Origin: Glandiceps talaboti | Taxonomy: Eukaryota; Hemichordata; Enteropneusta; Spengelidae | Direction of reading: 5' to 3' | DNA: 64,000 nt | Assembly: GCF_964340395.1 (NCBI RefSeq) | Contig: NC_135549.1 | Span: forward strand, 14,220,842-14,284,841 | Shown here: positions 36,172-49,190 of the stretch, piece by piece | Layout: each line of letters starts with the position of its first letter | Numbering within the stretch: the stretch's first letter is position 1 | Notes under the pieces: model-generated | What the model saw: the letters and a program-made list of their open reading frames with translations, nothing else | Database searches by the model: none | What the model was told of the DNA's origin: nothing | Translations under genes and position numbers: made by a program

Positions 36172-39100
36172 ATGGAGGGCTCTTCTGAAGCTGATCTCAT
36201 CTCTCATGTAAATAAATCGATCCAGGAGTAAGTATGACTTTTTATTGGAGTAATTTCTGTACGAACGTAGAAAGTGTAACTGATCGACTGCGCTGCTGTG
36301 CTGGAGAGGGAGCCCAGCCCAGGAACCGTGTTTACATGTAATAAAAATCAAATGAGTAAAAATAAACCTACGCAAGCAAACAAAACTTGTGTGGGTAAAT
36401 GAAAATACCATAAACACATGAAAAAATAAGTATACATGATGTATATACGGGCCTGTATCCTAAACTAAGTTTCCATTATATTGCGCCATATCAAAACTTA
36501 TAATAATAAGGGTAGTTACCCCAGTTACTGGTACGGGCTAACCATAGACCCTGACGTTCGTGTAGGGTCTGTAGGCTAACGAAGACGTGTCGGACTGAAC
36601 GGAGCGCATATTTCCAGAACTAGGTTTATAGGAAAGGCATGAATATTTCGGGCAGCTGATTAGCAATGTACACAGATAAATTATTCCTGACAGAGAATTC
36701 AGTAAGGCTTTAATAATAGGTATCACTTAAGTTTGTCAACATTGAACACAACCCCCAAAAAAGACAAAAAACGAAAAGAAAATCACCCTGTAGCAATCTG
36801 ATTAAAATCTGATGTAGATGTCGGCTAATCGAAATCGTTCATTGCTATTTTACCTTCGTTATTTTGCCTGAATTGACCTTCTTGGTACATGTTAACATTT
36901 TTTAGCCTGAACAATTACGATTAGCCGACATCTACATCGGATTTTAATCAGATTGCAATATGAGGAAACTCTTTGTGTCACTGTTACTAAGTTACCATTG
37001 CAGGTGTTTTCCAGTGCATATTACATGCATATTACGTATACATAGGTCCCCTGTACACAATGAAAATCAATACATGCACATAGCTCTGTGTGAAGATCTT
37101 CAAAATCATGTATTAAATTCTAAATGGTCCATTGTGATGTCTCTTGAAGGGTAGCAACATTGTTACAGATTCATGTTGGGTCCTTGCATTACCCTCATCA
37201 TAATCATCGTCATTGAAGTTAGCAATTATGTATGATCTCCTGGCATATGATGAATTATTTATTTCTGTACTTTAGCCACATGTAGTACAAATAAGTTCTG
37301 AACAAATATATATCGTCAGGCACAGAAACAAAAGTGAACTATGCTCATTATTTCAAATCGATGTCACGTTGTGTAGTATTGTCAGCAAAACTGTGTTTGT
37401 GAAAAAAGTTATAATTTTTTTTTGTTTCCAGTTTTCCTGTGGCAGAATCTGGCAGTGAGTTGGACTCTGTGACCAAATTTATTGATAGCATCACCAAACA
37501 AATGTCCCCACAACGTGTAGACTTAGGGCACATACCAAATTTGCCATTGGAAGACAGTGACCAAACAGCAACATTGTCAAATCAAGACTTGGCTACCTTG
37601 AAGGAGCAATACAGACAAGAAATTGACAAATTAACCAGGGAGATATCCATGTTAGAAGATGAGGTACAGAGACAAGAAGATGAAACACTGGAATTCAAGG
37701 ATACAGAATTACAGGAAATCATGTAAGAATATATTGTAAAAAATTTGATGAATTAGCCTTATTGAAATATCAGTTGAATTGTTGACTTGATAGGTCCTCT
37801 GCTGTAGGACAGAAGATTCACTCAAAGACATTGATCTGGCATTTATTTTTATTATTAATAATTTACTCTTAATTACTAATTTGAGCTGGGTGAACTATAG
37901 TCTCGTTATTTTTGTTAGTTGAGTAAAGACTCTTATGACATTGCCAGAAACAAATAAATGTTTTTTGAGTACAGGTGTATTTCTGTTTGAAGTACTGATG
38001 CACACAGCCAGCAAGGTAATGACATGATGTTTTTACAGTACGAAATGCAATGAAAAATAATGAAATGTGTGGTTTATTTTTTGCTCATTTTGTTTTACCT
38101 TAGGAAACGTTTGCATGATGTTGCTGATTTGAATGAAGTAAGCAAAGAAAGTTCTAAAGTGAGTACTTGTAAGATTGTAATCAAAGTAGGTAGTAGGGCT
38201 GTACATGCCTCTCAGGTTCCAACCAACTTGAATTTAGTTTAGTAGTATATGCATTAGAGTAGAGTTCACTGTAGGAAAGTTCTCTTTGTTGGTTTACTGC
38301 AGCCATCATTTTGTGTTCAAGTAGAAATTTACAAATGACCTTTCCCCTAATGAACTCTGACCCTTTGCATATTGCAAATACATGTACTGATGATCCCAGA
38401 CCTGAGAGACATGTGTCTGTGTTGCTCTAGTAATACCCCTCAACTAGTAGTACCTAACTGTACTCCTTACTACCTGACTTGAAGAAAATGATGTGTCTAT
38501 TGCACAATTATGCTTTTGTTCCCCCCTCCTCCCTTCTGTACGAATACACCCTAGACTATCTCACCAGTCCTCAGGAGCATCGCTATTAGCTGTTTTGTAT
38601 GTACCAATATCTACCGAATAATTGTACTAGAATATCCTTGTACTGTGGGCCTTCATAAACTACATAGGACTAATCATTTGTTGATGTGTTACTGCGACTC
38701 CATGGTATTGCGATGCCCAGCAGCAACACGCCAACAAATGATTAGCCCTGTGCAGTCGATGAGGCCCCACAGTATAAGGATATTGGAGTACAATTATGCG
38801 ATGGATAACAGCATGTACAAAACAGCCCTTTTAGCGATGCGATGCTCCAACTGTGAGAGAGTGAGAGAGTCTAAGATACACCCATATACACTCTTAATTT
38901 ACTTATTCCATTCATTGGTTTCTTTCTTTCAGTTGAAAATGACATCCATGTTTACAGAGATACACCTGACAGATGTGACCAGAAAAGTCATACAACGTTC
39001 AAAGAGAAAAACTAAACAAAGACAAACATTATGGGGTCAAAGTTATGGCTTGACATTTCAACTTGACTTTGATGTACAGGAGACTCAGGTAAATATTGTT

Positions 39101-42100
39101 AGAACAAAGAAGGTGTCAAAAAATGTAGGTTATACAGTCCTGTAAGATGTTAAATGTGCTTCACATTTTGAGCAATAACTCTTTCTTGAAACAGAAGTTA
39201 AGGTTAGACAACTAAAGAGTCAGTGATTCCTAACATAAAGCATTTTCATGACGTTAGGATTGATTGACTTTTTTTTGTCTAACTTTAGTATCCACTTTTG
39301 ATATAGAGTTGTTGCTCAAAACATTATGTGACTGTACATCTTAAAGGACTGCTTTGTCTGTTATTCTCAATCTCTTTTAATACAGTCCTAGCAGCATTTA
39401 TTTAACTAAATAATGTTAGAATAATATCCCTTCTCAGTTGCAAGTACAATTTCTTTTACAATTTAGACATTTAACAAATTGTAGAACTTGAATCCGTAAG
39501 TTACATGTATAAATTATGAAATCATGACACACTGTCCAGGCTATTTCACTAACGTTTGCAATTCTCAGTATTTGTAATATTTACCATTCCTCACCTCATG
39601 CTAGAAGATCTAAATAAAATAAGAAGGGTCTGACTGGTCAACTTATTCTGACAAACCTATAGTTGCATGTGTCGTGCATAGAGCAAAAAGAAATGTTATT
39701 TCTATGATGTGCCTCGGGAATCATTTCAGGTAATAATAAGTATGTATTGATTGTTCTAGTGTATCTGCTTTACATACCATCTCAAAATAACCATGTACAT
39801 GTAGCACTTGTTTCTACCCAGTACTGTAATTGCTATGTTTCATCACAAGGGGGCGCTGTTCATGTCATATTTGCCTAACCATTACAAGAAATTTATTGAT
39901 AAGTTCAATATCTAATTTCTTTCTTTCTTATAGATGAAAAGAAAGAAAAGAATAGATTCTGAATCTTCTGATGACATCACTCACAGTAAAGCTTGCATCA
40001 CAAGATTACAAGTCACTGTTGATAATCAAATTGAAAATGAAATGAGAGAATTTATCCAGAAAGTCCAAGAAGAGAAAAATCTGCAATCGTTTTTCCGTGG
40101 TTTTGAAAGTTGTGCACAGTGTTTTCAGTACAGGCAGAAGACCTTTGAGTATTTTAAGGTATATGTTATGTTTTTACTGTCATAGAAAATAGGATTTTAG
40201 TATTACTGTCGTCTGATATTTTCTTCAACATTACCAATGTAGTACTAGGACATAATGTACATCAAATAGGGTCATCATTTATTGCTGGTCCAGTGACATC
40301 GATGGCTTATTTTGCCTGCATTTGTTTTCATGATTATATTCCAAATGTAAGAGCTATGTGTCAGGTTGTTGCATTCTCCCCAAAGGTTATTTTGTTCATG
40401 GATTAGAGAATGGCTTATTCAGTTACTGAAATTCTTGTTCACATTGGCCACATTTTTTCTGTTAATGTTTAGGCTGAAAAATGATAATGTCAAAATATCA
40501 CATCCATCAAAGATGCACTTGCCAGCCATATGGCATATACTTGTAACACTCACTGACCAGCACAAAAAATATGAAACTTAATACGTGTACTATGTTACTG
40601 AATATGTGGGTCAGATTGAGAGTTCAAAATCATCAATTTCCGAAGAAAAAGTTTGACATTTAGTGGAGAACTCTCATTAGTAGTAATACATATGTAAATT
40701 AATTTCAATTAGAAATGTGCAAGCTTTCATCATACTGGCCATTTTATATTACAAAGAGTTATGAAATTTCATTTTGGTAAATAATATTGTAATATGAATG
40801 AAAGAGATAGGTATACCCTATAAGCTAATGCAATAACTTGACAAGTGGTGCAAAACCGACATACTTCATGTATACAAATGAAAAATGTTACCTCCTACAT
40901 TCCTCTTATTATTATCAATCTCATGTATGTGATACATTATACCTCACGCAAGCCAAGTTGAACATATTCAAACTAAGAAATATTGGATTTATGCCCTGGT
41001 TCTATATCACAACATATGTCTGGTTCTGTGATATTCAAAATATGAATCAAAACATTACAAATTGCTAGTATCTTCCTAATTTTTCATAATTTATACATAG
41101 GAGGTATAAATTATAATTATATTATTTCCCAATATTTTTCTTCATTCAGCCTAAAAACACTCATGATAGAAGTATTTTGTCACTACTCGTCTTTTGACTT
41201 GTAGTGTCAACACCCTTAGACTTACTTAGGTCACTTGTGTTTTCCTTGGCAGAACAAGAATGAATACTATCCTATTGTAACAGCTGAGACTTGGTTTATC
41301 CAGTCAGACTGTTCTCATTAAATCATCTCCCTCTTCCAGTTCTGTATTTCTGTATAGTTTTATATACAGGTAAAAGTTGTACAAATTTAAACATATGGTC
41401 ATTTTCATATGTCCATACCATAGGACTTACTGTCAGAAAAGTTCAAAACAAAAAAAGTAAACTAAAATAAACTACATAGTGAAACACACAAACATCATAT
41501 TTTGTTTTCCCATGTGGGGCCCCCTTCATCTAAGTTATGATCTAATAAATAGTCTCCTGATATGCTCTTCCTTTCTTTAATCTTATCTCCCATGTACAAC
41601 ATAGACTAATAATTCATTGAGAAATATAGAATTATTATTAACAAATGTGAAATTTGATGGATGACCAGCTGTATAGTCTTAGCAGTTTTCTGATGATGAC
41701 ATGGAAGTATACAGCCATTTGAAATGAATACTGTTGATGAACTTTTTAGACAGTGCTGGATAGCATATCTATAATGTACATTGATGTAATGGATATCTCA
41801 CTTTCTCTCCAAAAACATCTGGAGAATTTATCAAGAACTTATGCTGCTCTGTCATACATTTCATATGAACATTTCAACGACAGAAAACAATATATCTGTC
41901 TTGTGTAGACATTTTAGCGCTATCCATGTATTCAGAGATGAAGTATTTCCAAATTTTTTCATAAATCAAATCCAAGTTTATTATCTTGCAAATGTGAAAT
42001 CTTAAGTATATATAAAACAATATATCTGTCTTGTGTAGACATTTTAGCGCTATCCATGTATTCAGCAATGAAGTATTTCCAATTTTTTTCATAAATCAAA

Positions 42101-45100
42101 TCCAAGTTTTTGTATTTTACAAATGTGAAATCATAAGTATTTTTTTGTAAATTTGCGGATGAAAATAATTCTTGATTTTTCACTGTCTTGTTTCAAAGTA
42201 AAAGTGTAAAAATGACAGATTTGTAATGCTGTGAGACAGACAGTAATTCACAGAAATAACAAAGCATTAAGCAATTTTAGATATGACATTAGCTTTAAAT
42301 CAAAACTTTGTATTTGTGTGGCCATTGAGATATTCAGACAGACAACCTGACATCATATTACTATCAATAAAACTGAGTGTCATTTACGTGACCTTAGGGT
42401 GACCTTTAGGTGTATAGCTTACTTTCTTCCCAGGCTGTGCAAATTAATTATCACATTAACTAGGGGTATCGATTGTGATATCAGGTATTAAATAGTCAAA
42501 CTTAGGAAAAGAAAAGAAATGTGAGCAAGTATCACTGATGCAGGAGTTGCAGCTATGTCTGTTCAAATTCTACTCAAAGTGTCCTGCTGACAAAGCAATT
42601 GATTCAACTGGTTGATGACATGACTTTGACCCATTATGGCATTATCCTCCCACCCTCCATCCCCCATGGACATCTCATCATCCAAGGAATTAGCCTCCTA
42701 GAGACTAGCCATTGACTTTCAAATCTGTCAATCCATTCCCGGTCCAAGAGATCTTCAGATTTTAAAAGCCAACAGATAGCCTCTAGACTACCAACAGATC
42801 ACAAAGTGATCATCATGGGTAAATCACTAAGGTTATCAGATTACAGTTCAGAATATGAAACCTAACAAATCATTTCTAGTGGATGGGATATGCATCTTAA
42901 TTTTAAGTTCACTTTCATACTTGCTTAATTAAAAGGACTTTTCCTTTGAAAATTTTTCATACAAAAATGTACATTTACCAAAGATGTTGCTGCATGTCGG
43001 GGGTTGGTAATTGTACAGTGAAACAACTACCAAAAAACAAAAAAATATTAAAAGTTGCCAAAAATCAGTTGCATTGAAACGCTATTGGTTTACTTGGACA
43101 AAATAAAACATTTTGTTAATTGTCTCCTGATGATTGTCTCATTTGCTGTAACAATCAACAATATTGTCTGTCTGTATGTCTAGTATTCTCATACTACCAG
43201 TATACCTGTCAGCTTTTGATTTAATGGGAAAGGGTTTTATTCGAAATGAATGATTTTCACTTCCTGGCATATGTGACAACCCCAGACATAACTTACATTA
43301 TTTAGCTGTACTGATTTTAATATATGAGATAGTTAGCATAGTGTACCCTAGAGTTCAGTGTAGTTGTATGTTTATTCCTGTTTATCTTCCATGTTTACAG
43401 CAACTTTACCCTAAAGTGGTGAGGTTGGTTGGTGGTCCGGTGAGCAACACACTACAGTTCATTCATCCAACACGTCCAGGGTAAGCTAAACGTCTACTCA
43501 GCTTCTTCAAAACTCATGAACCGATTAATTGTGAAAAATGAAATATCTGTAAGCATCAATGACATTGTTAGTCATCACTCAGTTACCATGTATATTAAGA
43601 TTAATGAAATTTCAACAAACTAGTAACTACACCAACTTCTTTCCCACCAAAATTATTTTGACTACACATTGTTTTCATGTAACATTTTTACCAAATTATT
43701 ATGACATAAAGTTTTGTTTTCATTTAATTTTTTGGCACATCTCACTTTATTTTTAGACTGAATCTACATATATAAAGTTTATGTATAAATTTGTACCAAA
43801 TTATGTTGAAAAATATGACATTTATACTAAATTATTATGAAAATAAAATTACAATATTTTTTTGCATGTTTCTATGATTTTGATGAGGTTTAAGTTTGCC
43901 AAAAGTTCTTTCCCGCCAAAATTATTTTGAATACACATTGTTTTCACGTAACATTTTTACCAAATTATTATGAAAATAGAATTGCAATATTTTTTTTCCA
44001 TGCTTTGAAGGGGTTCAAGTTTGCCAAAACTTTTCTTTAGATTAAATAATTTGTGTTCATAATGTTTCTTGTCATTAGAAAAAAAGAAGAAACATAAACA
44101 AAAGAAAAGTAGAAGGACATTTACAACCAGTGACAGACAAGCATTTACAAGTGGAACTTGTTACAAACAGGGAATGTAAATAAATGAATTTATACCACTT
44201 GGCTCAGCATGTTGGAAGTACAGAGACAAATATTACATTCCATCATTTGATAAGAATGGTTTTATGGACTCTTTACACAATAGCTCACATTCACAAATAC
44301 ATTTCAAGTTCACCTGGCATTTCATGTCCAAGTAAAGAAGCCATAAAATTGTTCTTATCAAAGCATTTACTAGGTCTCGGCTGTTCAAACATGATGGGCC
44401 AAGTTATATTAATCCAATTCAGTTGTTTACTTTTCCCTGTTTGGAACAAGTTCTGCTTGTAAATGCTTGCCTGTCACTGGCTGTATTATTTCTAGTTTCT
44501 CTCACACACACAAAAACACATCATGATGCTAAATCCGATAAAAAAATTGTTGATATAAATGTGACTACTAGTATTTTACTCTTTTAGTTCTACTTATTAG
44601 GGTTTATAGTGCTATAACCAGAGTGTTGTGTAAAAAGCAATGAATTACAGTTTTTATTGTAGTAGTTTGTTATTCAATGAAATAAACAAAATATAAAACT
44701 AGAGCTGCAAATATTTAGGAAGTATTTACTTGTCAGTTCCGTTTTCCATGAAGTCAAACTGAATACTCAGTGATGTAAATAAAGGCTGTTAGCTGACAAA
44801 AACTTGCGACTACTCCACACTTGCTTGCTGACTTCACTTTCAGGAATTAGGGTTCCAAAATTCTTTGGTTCATCCATTGTTTTTTAGATTCGTTTGTCTC
44901 CCTCAGTCATACTGGGTAGATATTACTGCCTGCTTTTCCAATTTTACCTACATTGTTTAGCTACATCCCTGCATGCTAGAAGTTGTTAAAATCCCTTTTG
45001 AAGTAATTTTGTATCAAAGCTTACCATGTCATTTATCAGAAATATTTTTTAAAAAAAGAAATAAATGTCACCAACATCTTCTTGTCCTGGTAAATTGACA

Positions 45101-46887
45101 AATTTGGCATTGAGTAAACAGTTAGTTGACCATTTTAATCAAAATGAGAATATCCTTGAGCAAGTATATTACTTTTATCCATGAATTGCAAGGTGACATC
45201 TGAAACAAACTAAAAAACTAACTACCATTAATAGCTCCCAAAGTTGACAAAACTTATAAAACCTCACTTATTGTGATGTCCTGTTACTCAATTTTATTAA
45301 TTCCAATATCATCAGTTATTGTGACTTCAACGAGTACTAGGATGCTTCGAAGACTCCAGGGTCTTTGCAACAATTTATCACGGCTTCCTACTTGAAAAAT
45401 CAATGTGAAATGACATCGACAAAGTTTGTGTTTGTAACTTAATACCAAGCAAAAAGCTAAAAAATATAATGTGTTTGTTATTGTACGTTATTGTACATTT
45501 AACACATTTATTATGCTTTTCCAATGTATTGAGTTACAAACACAGACTTGGTCTATGTTGTTTCACATTGATTTTTCAAGTAGGAAGCCATGATAGAATT
45601 GTTTTATTAATTAAATATCCAAATTAAATACCCAATCCTCATCCATATGGCCAGTTTAATATAATATTTGTAATAAGTGACTATTTTTAAAAAATTATTT
45701 TCTGTACAGACCTATATTCAAAGTACAATGGCAGACAACCCTGACATCCAACAACAGGCTGGTACCCACCATAGATCTCTTCATCAAAGTACCCAAGGAA
45801 TGTGAGTACAACTATTTCTATGAAATTCTAGAATGTTTTCCTCATTGACTGCCTTCTCTATAACAGACTGACAGGAAACGATGCGACACCAACTGTCTGT
45901 ATATGATATATGCTTGTTTTTCATAAAGGAAATGACCCCAGAATTGTAATTTCCTTGTAAGAATGGTTTGGTTCACCACAAAATATACATCAGATGTTTG
46001 GGAGTAAAGATATCACTTTATCGGTCAAGACCAACTGATTGCTCTGATAGCAAACAGTTTCTTTGTTTTTCCAGAACTATTTTGAGCTTTATGTCTGCAT
46101 TTTCAGTATATTACTAGGGTTTAATGTATTCCGATTTTATGAAAACTGAAGTCAAATCAATTGAAATCAACACAAATGGAGAAAAAAATTCAGTGTAACT
46201 ATTTTTTTAATTAAAAACTTATCACCAAAACAAATTATTATCAATAACTGAAATCAATGAATAAGGAGTAAAACATTGTCAAGTCACATTGAAATATTGA
46301 GGTTGATCCAAGACTTTTTATTTCATAAAACTCATAAAATAATAATAATAGTAATAATAAAGCTATTTGTGTTCCACTGGAATTTGACAGGAGGATCAGT
46401 TACAGTCTGCTGCAGTATTGAAATCTTGATGAGAAAGAACACTCTAGAAGTCACAGTGTGACACATATTTCATGTGTCATAAACTACTCAATAACTATTT
46501 ATAACTAACAAGTACTTTCACACCTGAATTTACATATATTGAAGCTAACCTTTTCACACCTCTGGTTTAATACTCAACACCTCCAGTAAATTTGGATCAT
46601 TCTGTCAGATCCAGTTAGACACTGAAGAAGGACAAGTGATTTGTTTCAAACATGTATGTTTCTCAATCAAAAGTGGAAGAGAACTTGTTTATGAACTATT
46701 TATGTACATGATATCAATTTATTGATTTATAGATTTATTTTAAAAATCCTATTTTTGTATTTCAGTAGGTAGACTTGATAGGAAGGGTACGCTGAAATCT
46801 GCACCGGCTAAGTTTAGACATATGGTGAAACATCTTGGTATAGAGAGAGCTATTGATACAATGGTTCAAATGACATGTACATACTGA
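36172..46887 (+). CDS. CENPP: Centromere protein P (CENP-P), complete, 8 coding exons
   Basis: Exons: 36172-36227, 37432-37722, 38104-38158, 38933-39088, 39934-40158, 43401-43480, 45710-45801, 46766-46887. Phases agree at all seven junctions; 1077 nt encode 358 residues (human is about 290). The N-terminal half has a predicted coiled coil (LKEQYRQEIDKLTREISML). The C-terminal part has CENP-P landmarks: LTDVTRKVIQRSKRKTK, YGLTFQLDFDVQETQ, FFRGFESCAQCFQYRQKTFEYFK, YPKVVRLVGGPVSNTLQFI, RPG, LVPTIDLFIKVPKE and the C-terminal FRHMVKHLGIERAIDTMVQ. CENP-P pairs with CENP-O in the CENP-O/P/Q/U/R group of the inner kinetochore (family knowledge). An AATAAA lies 35 bases after the stop. Intron 5 is 3.2 kb. 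Several introns hold fold-back elements. Confidence 0.95.
36794..36955. mobile_element. Fold-back element family B, short copy (162 bp)
   Basis: Left CAATCTGATTAAAATCTGAT and right ATCGGATTTTAATCAGATTG are the same termini as the element at 11499-11966. The rest (GTAGATGTCGGCTAATCG against CGATTAGCCGACATCTAC) is a different arm sequence. It lies in CENPP intron 1. Confidence 0.9.
38537..38890. mobile_element. Fold-back element family H (about 350 bp)
   Basis: Long inverted arms: GGAGCATCGC with GCGATGCTCC, AATATCCTTGTACTGTGGGC with the inverse at 38764-38785, and GACTAATCATTTGTTG with CAACAAATGATTAG. Pairing extends outward to TAGACTATCTCACC. It lies in CENPP intron 3, ending about 45 bases before the exon 4 acceptor. 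Part of it is read as a false N-terminal extension of the exon 4 frame. Confidence 0.85.
41878..42145. repeat. 131-bp tandem duplication
   Basis: AAAACAATATATCTGTCTTG to AATCAAATCCAAGTTT occurs twice in direct orientation at about 131-bp spacing with few differences. CENPP intron 5. Confidence 0.9.
43633..44000. repeat. Direct repeat pair in CENPP intron 6
   Basis: CCAAAATTATTTTGACTACA with CATTGTTTTCATGTAACATT and TTTACCAAATTATTATGA at 43648-43702 recurs at 43916-43972 with a few changes. A weaker third copy of the last part lies between them. AT-rich intronic repeat of unknown origin. Confidence 0.7.
44122..44485. mobile_element. Fold-back element family A, copy 3 (364 bp)
   Basis: It is the same palindromic architecture and interior as the copies at 864-1240 and 6458-6833 (TTGTTACAAACAGGGAATGT, CATCATTTGATAAGAATGGT, TTAATCCAATTCAGTTGTTT). 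The outermost 30 bases differ: TACAACCAGTGACAGACAAG, inverted at the right end as CTTGCCTGTCACTGGCTGTA. CENPP intron 6. Confidence 0.85.
45371..45660. mobile_element. Fold-back element family C, left-truncated copy (290 bp)
   Basis: It aligns with the element at 21582-21941 from CAATTTATCACGGCTTCCTA to CTCATCCATATGGCCAGTTT; the left terminal 70-80 bases are missing. CENPP intron 6, ending about 50 bases before exon 7. Confidence 0.85.
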
Positions 46888-46921
46888 AAAGACGTCAGTG
46901 AATTACCATTTTTATGTGTAT

Positions 46922-46927
46922 AATAAA
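46922..46927 (+). terminator. CENPP polyadenylation signal
   Basis: AATAAA 35 bases after the CENPP stop codon, directly before the degenerate satellite. This implies a very short 3' UTR. Confidence 0.6.
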
Positions 46928-46944
46928 GAGGGTGATGAGTTGAC

Positions 46945-48065
46945 CTCAGAATATATACTGAAGACAGTGATATGGAGCCATGATGTGGACTTGCTGAAGA
47001 CAGCCATGTGAAGCTATGTGTACATACGACAGACAGCCATTTGAAGCTATGCACATATACCATAGACAGCCATTTTGAAGCTATGTGTACATACTATAGA
47101 GAGCCATTTGAAGCTATGTGCACATACTATAGGTAGCCATTTGAAGCTATGTGCACATACCATGGATGGCAATGTGAAACTATATGTACATACTGGTGAG
47201 CCATGAAAAGCTATGTGTACATACTATAGACAGCCATTTGAAGCTATATGCACATACCATGGATGGCAATGTGAAACTATATGTACATACTGGTGAGCCA
47301 TGTAAAGCTATGTGTACATACTATAGACAGCCATTTGAAGCTTTGTGTACATACCATGCATAGACAGCAATGTGAAACTGTACATACCAGAGAGCCATAT
47401 GAAGCTGTGTGTACATACTGAAGACAGAATGTGAAGCTATATGTACATACTGAAGACAGAATGTGAAGCTATGTGTACATACCATAGACAGCAATGTGAA
47501 ACTGTAAATACCAGAGAGCCATATGAAGGTATATGTACATACATTACTAAAGACAGCCATGTCATGATGTGAAGCTATGTGAAGCTGTGTACATACTGAA
47601 GACCGAAATGTGAAGCTGTGTACATACTGAAGATAGCCATGTGAAGCTGTGTACATACTGAAGACCGAAATGTGAAACTATGTGTACATACCAAAGCCAG
47701 TTGTGAATATATGTGCACATACCAAAAAGAGTGGTGTGCAATCATGATGTATACATAACAAAGACAGAGATGCTAAGCTATGTGTACATACTGAAAACAG
47801 CTGTGGGAAGCTATGTGTAAATACCAAAGCCAGTTATGTGAATCTATGTCCACATAGTGAAGACAGTGATGTGTAGCCATGCTGTGTACTTGCTAAAGTT
47901 AAAGTAAGGCTATTAGTATGGAAGGCAGCCATGTGAAGATATGTGCATATATCTAATAGAGGCTGTGAGCTACATTTGTATGTGAAGCTATGTGTACATA
48001 TAGTGAAGACAGTCATATGTGGTCTAATGTCACAGTCTGTATATGCTAAAGACAGCCATGAAAAG
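46945..48065. repeat. Degenerate satellite downstream of CENPP
   Basis: Around 30 degenerate copies of an approximately 28-36-bp unit (CATACTGAAGACAGCCATGT, GAAGCTATGTGTA) fill more than 1 kb. Higher-order units of about 100 bp are visible near 47160-47330, where the pattern GGATGGCAATGTGAAACTAT recurs. Open frames here are low-complexity artefacts. Confidence 0.9.
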
Positions 48066-48840
48066 TCACGTGTAATTACATGTTGGTGTTCAAAAGTGAT
48101 GTATACATATTGATTGAATTATAACATGTGGTGTACTGTATTGAAGACTGCTACCAGTATGAAGTCTGTTACAACAGTATGTGGTTCTTAATGTGTTTAT
48201 ACTTGAGAGTCTGCCTTTGTTGAGCTGCGGTAATAATGATTTGAAACCATAATTTATACAAATTTATACAAATTTATACAAAACATGAAATTCACAGACA
48301 TTTTTTAATATAATGTCTGGTATACTGACACATCACCAGTCTAATTTTTAGAAAAATAACTATTGTTGAACTATCTTCTTGTTTTAGTATTACCAACAGT
48401 ACTGTGATGAGCAGCCCAATTCAGTTCAATTGAAATCTGAGACACCACCATCATTCATTCAAATATAACAAAGTGTTGTCTCCGATGCTTCTTCAATACA
48501 TTATCTTAGAACCCAGCAATGATATCACTGCCACTGAAACACTGAGATTTAAGTATGAGATACTAGTAACACCCCTAGGGTCCTCTCTCTCTCCTACTAT
48601 TTCAAGGCCTGCAGTACAAACAATACATGTGGCTCACCCATTAACAGCTGTTATCTCAAGTGAATAAAACAAACACAGCACAATAGAATATAGAACACCA
48701 CATCCTAGCAATATTTGAAACAGTTGCCAGCATGATCAAATTTCTAGTCTCATTCACTCATCCCATTCCTTTCCAAAAGACAATGTGATATTATATATTA
48801 AAAAGTTCAGAATAAAATATTTCATCAAATTTGGTGCTTT

Positions 48841-49190
48841 AAAGGGGAACCCCACGCCAGAAAATAAATGTACTTTCATAAACTTTGGGTTGTGTAGAAT
48901 CATTTCATGATTTCATAGCGCGTAAATTTTACATAATTGCTGAGACACACCAAATCGAAACTCTATTTCACTGTTGTTGTTCTCACAGGTGCATCATGGG
49001 ACTTAGCAAACATACATATGTATTAGATGCACAATGAATATTCATGACCCTTTATATCTAATGGTAATAGGCATTTTAGGAGTCTAAATGCAGGAGTCAA
49101 AATTTATGTGATGTGAAATTATGAAATTACTCTCTTTCACCCACAGTTTATGAGAGTGCCTTTATTTCGTGGAGAGGCATTTCCATTTAA
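48841..49190. mobile_element. Fold-back element family D (about 350 bp)
   Basis: The left arm AAAGGGGAACCCCACGCCAG then AAAATAAATGTACTTTCATAAACTTTGGG (in part) pairs with the right arm AGTTTATGAGAGTGCCTTTA and TTTCGTGGAGAGGCATTTCC. The inner pair is TTTCATGATTTCA with GAAATTATGAAAT. No ORF. Confidence 0.8.

Noticed and set aside
38645-38932. N-terminal extension of the CENPP exon 4 open frame
   Set aside because: It is fold-back element sequence upstream of a clear polypyrimidine-AG acceptor at 38931-38932.
46866-48016. Minus-strand ORFs rich in HSFTW-type repeats
   Set aside because: Frames through a degenerate satellite without conserved reading frame between units.
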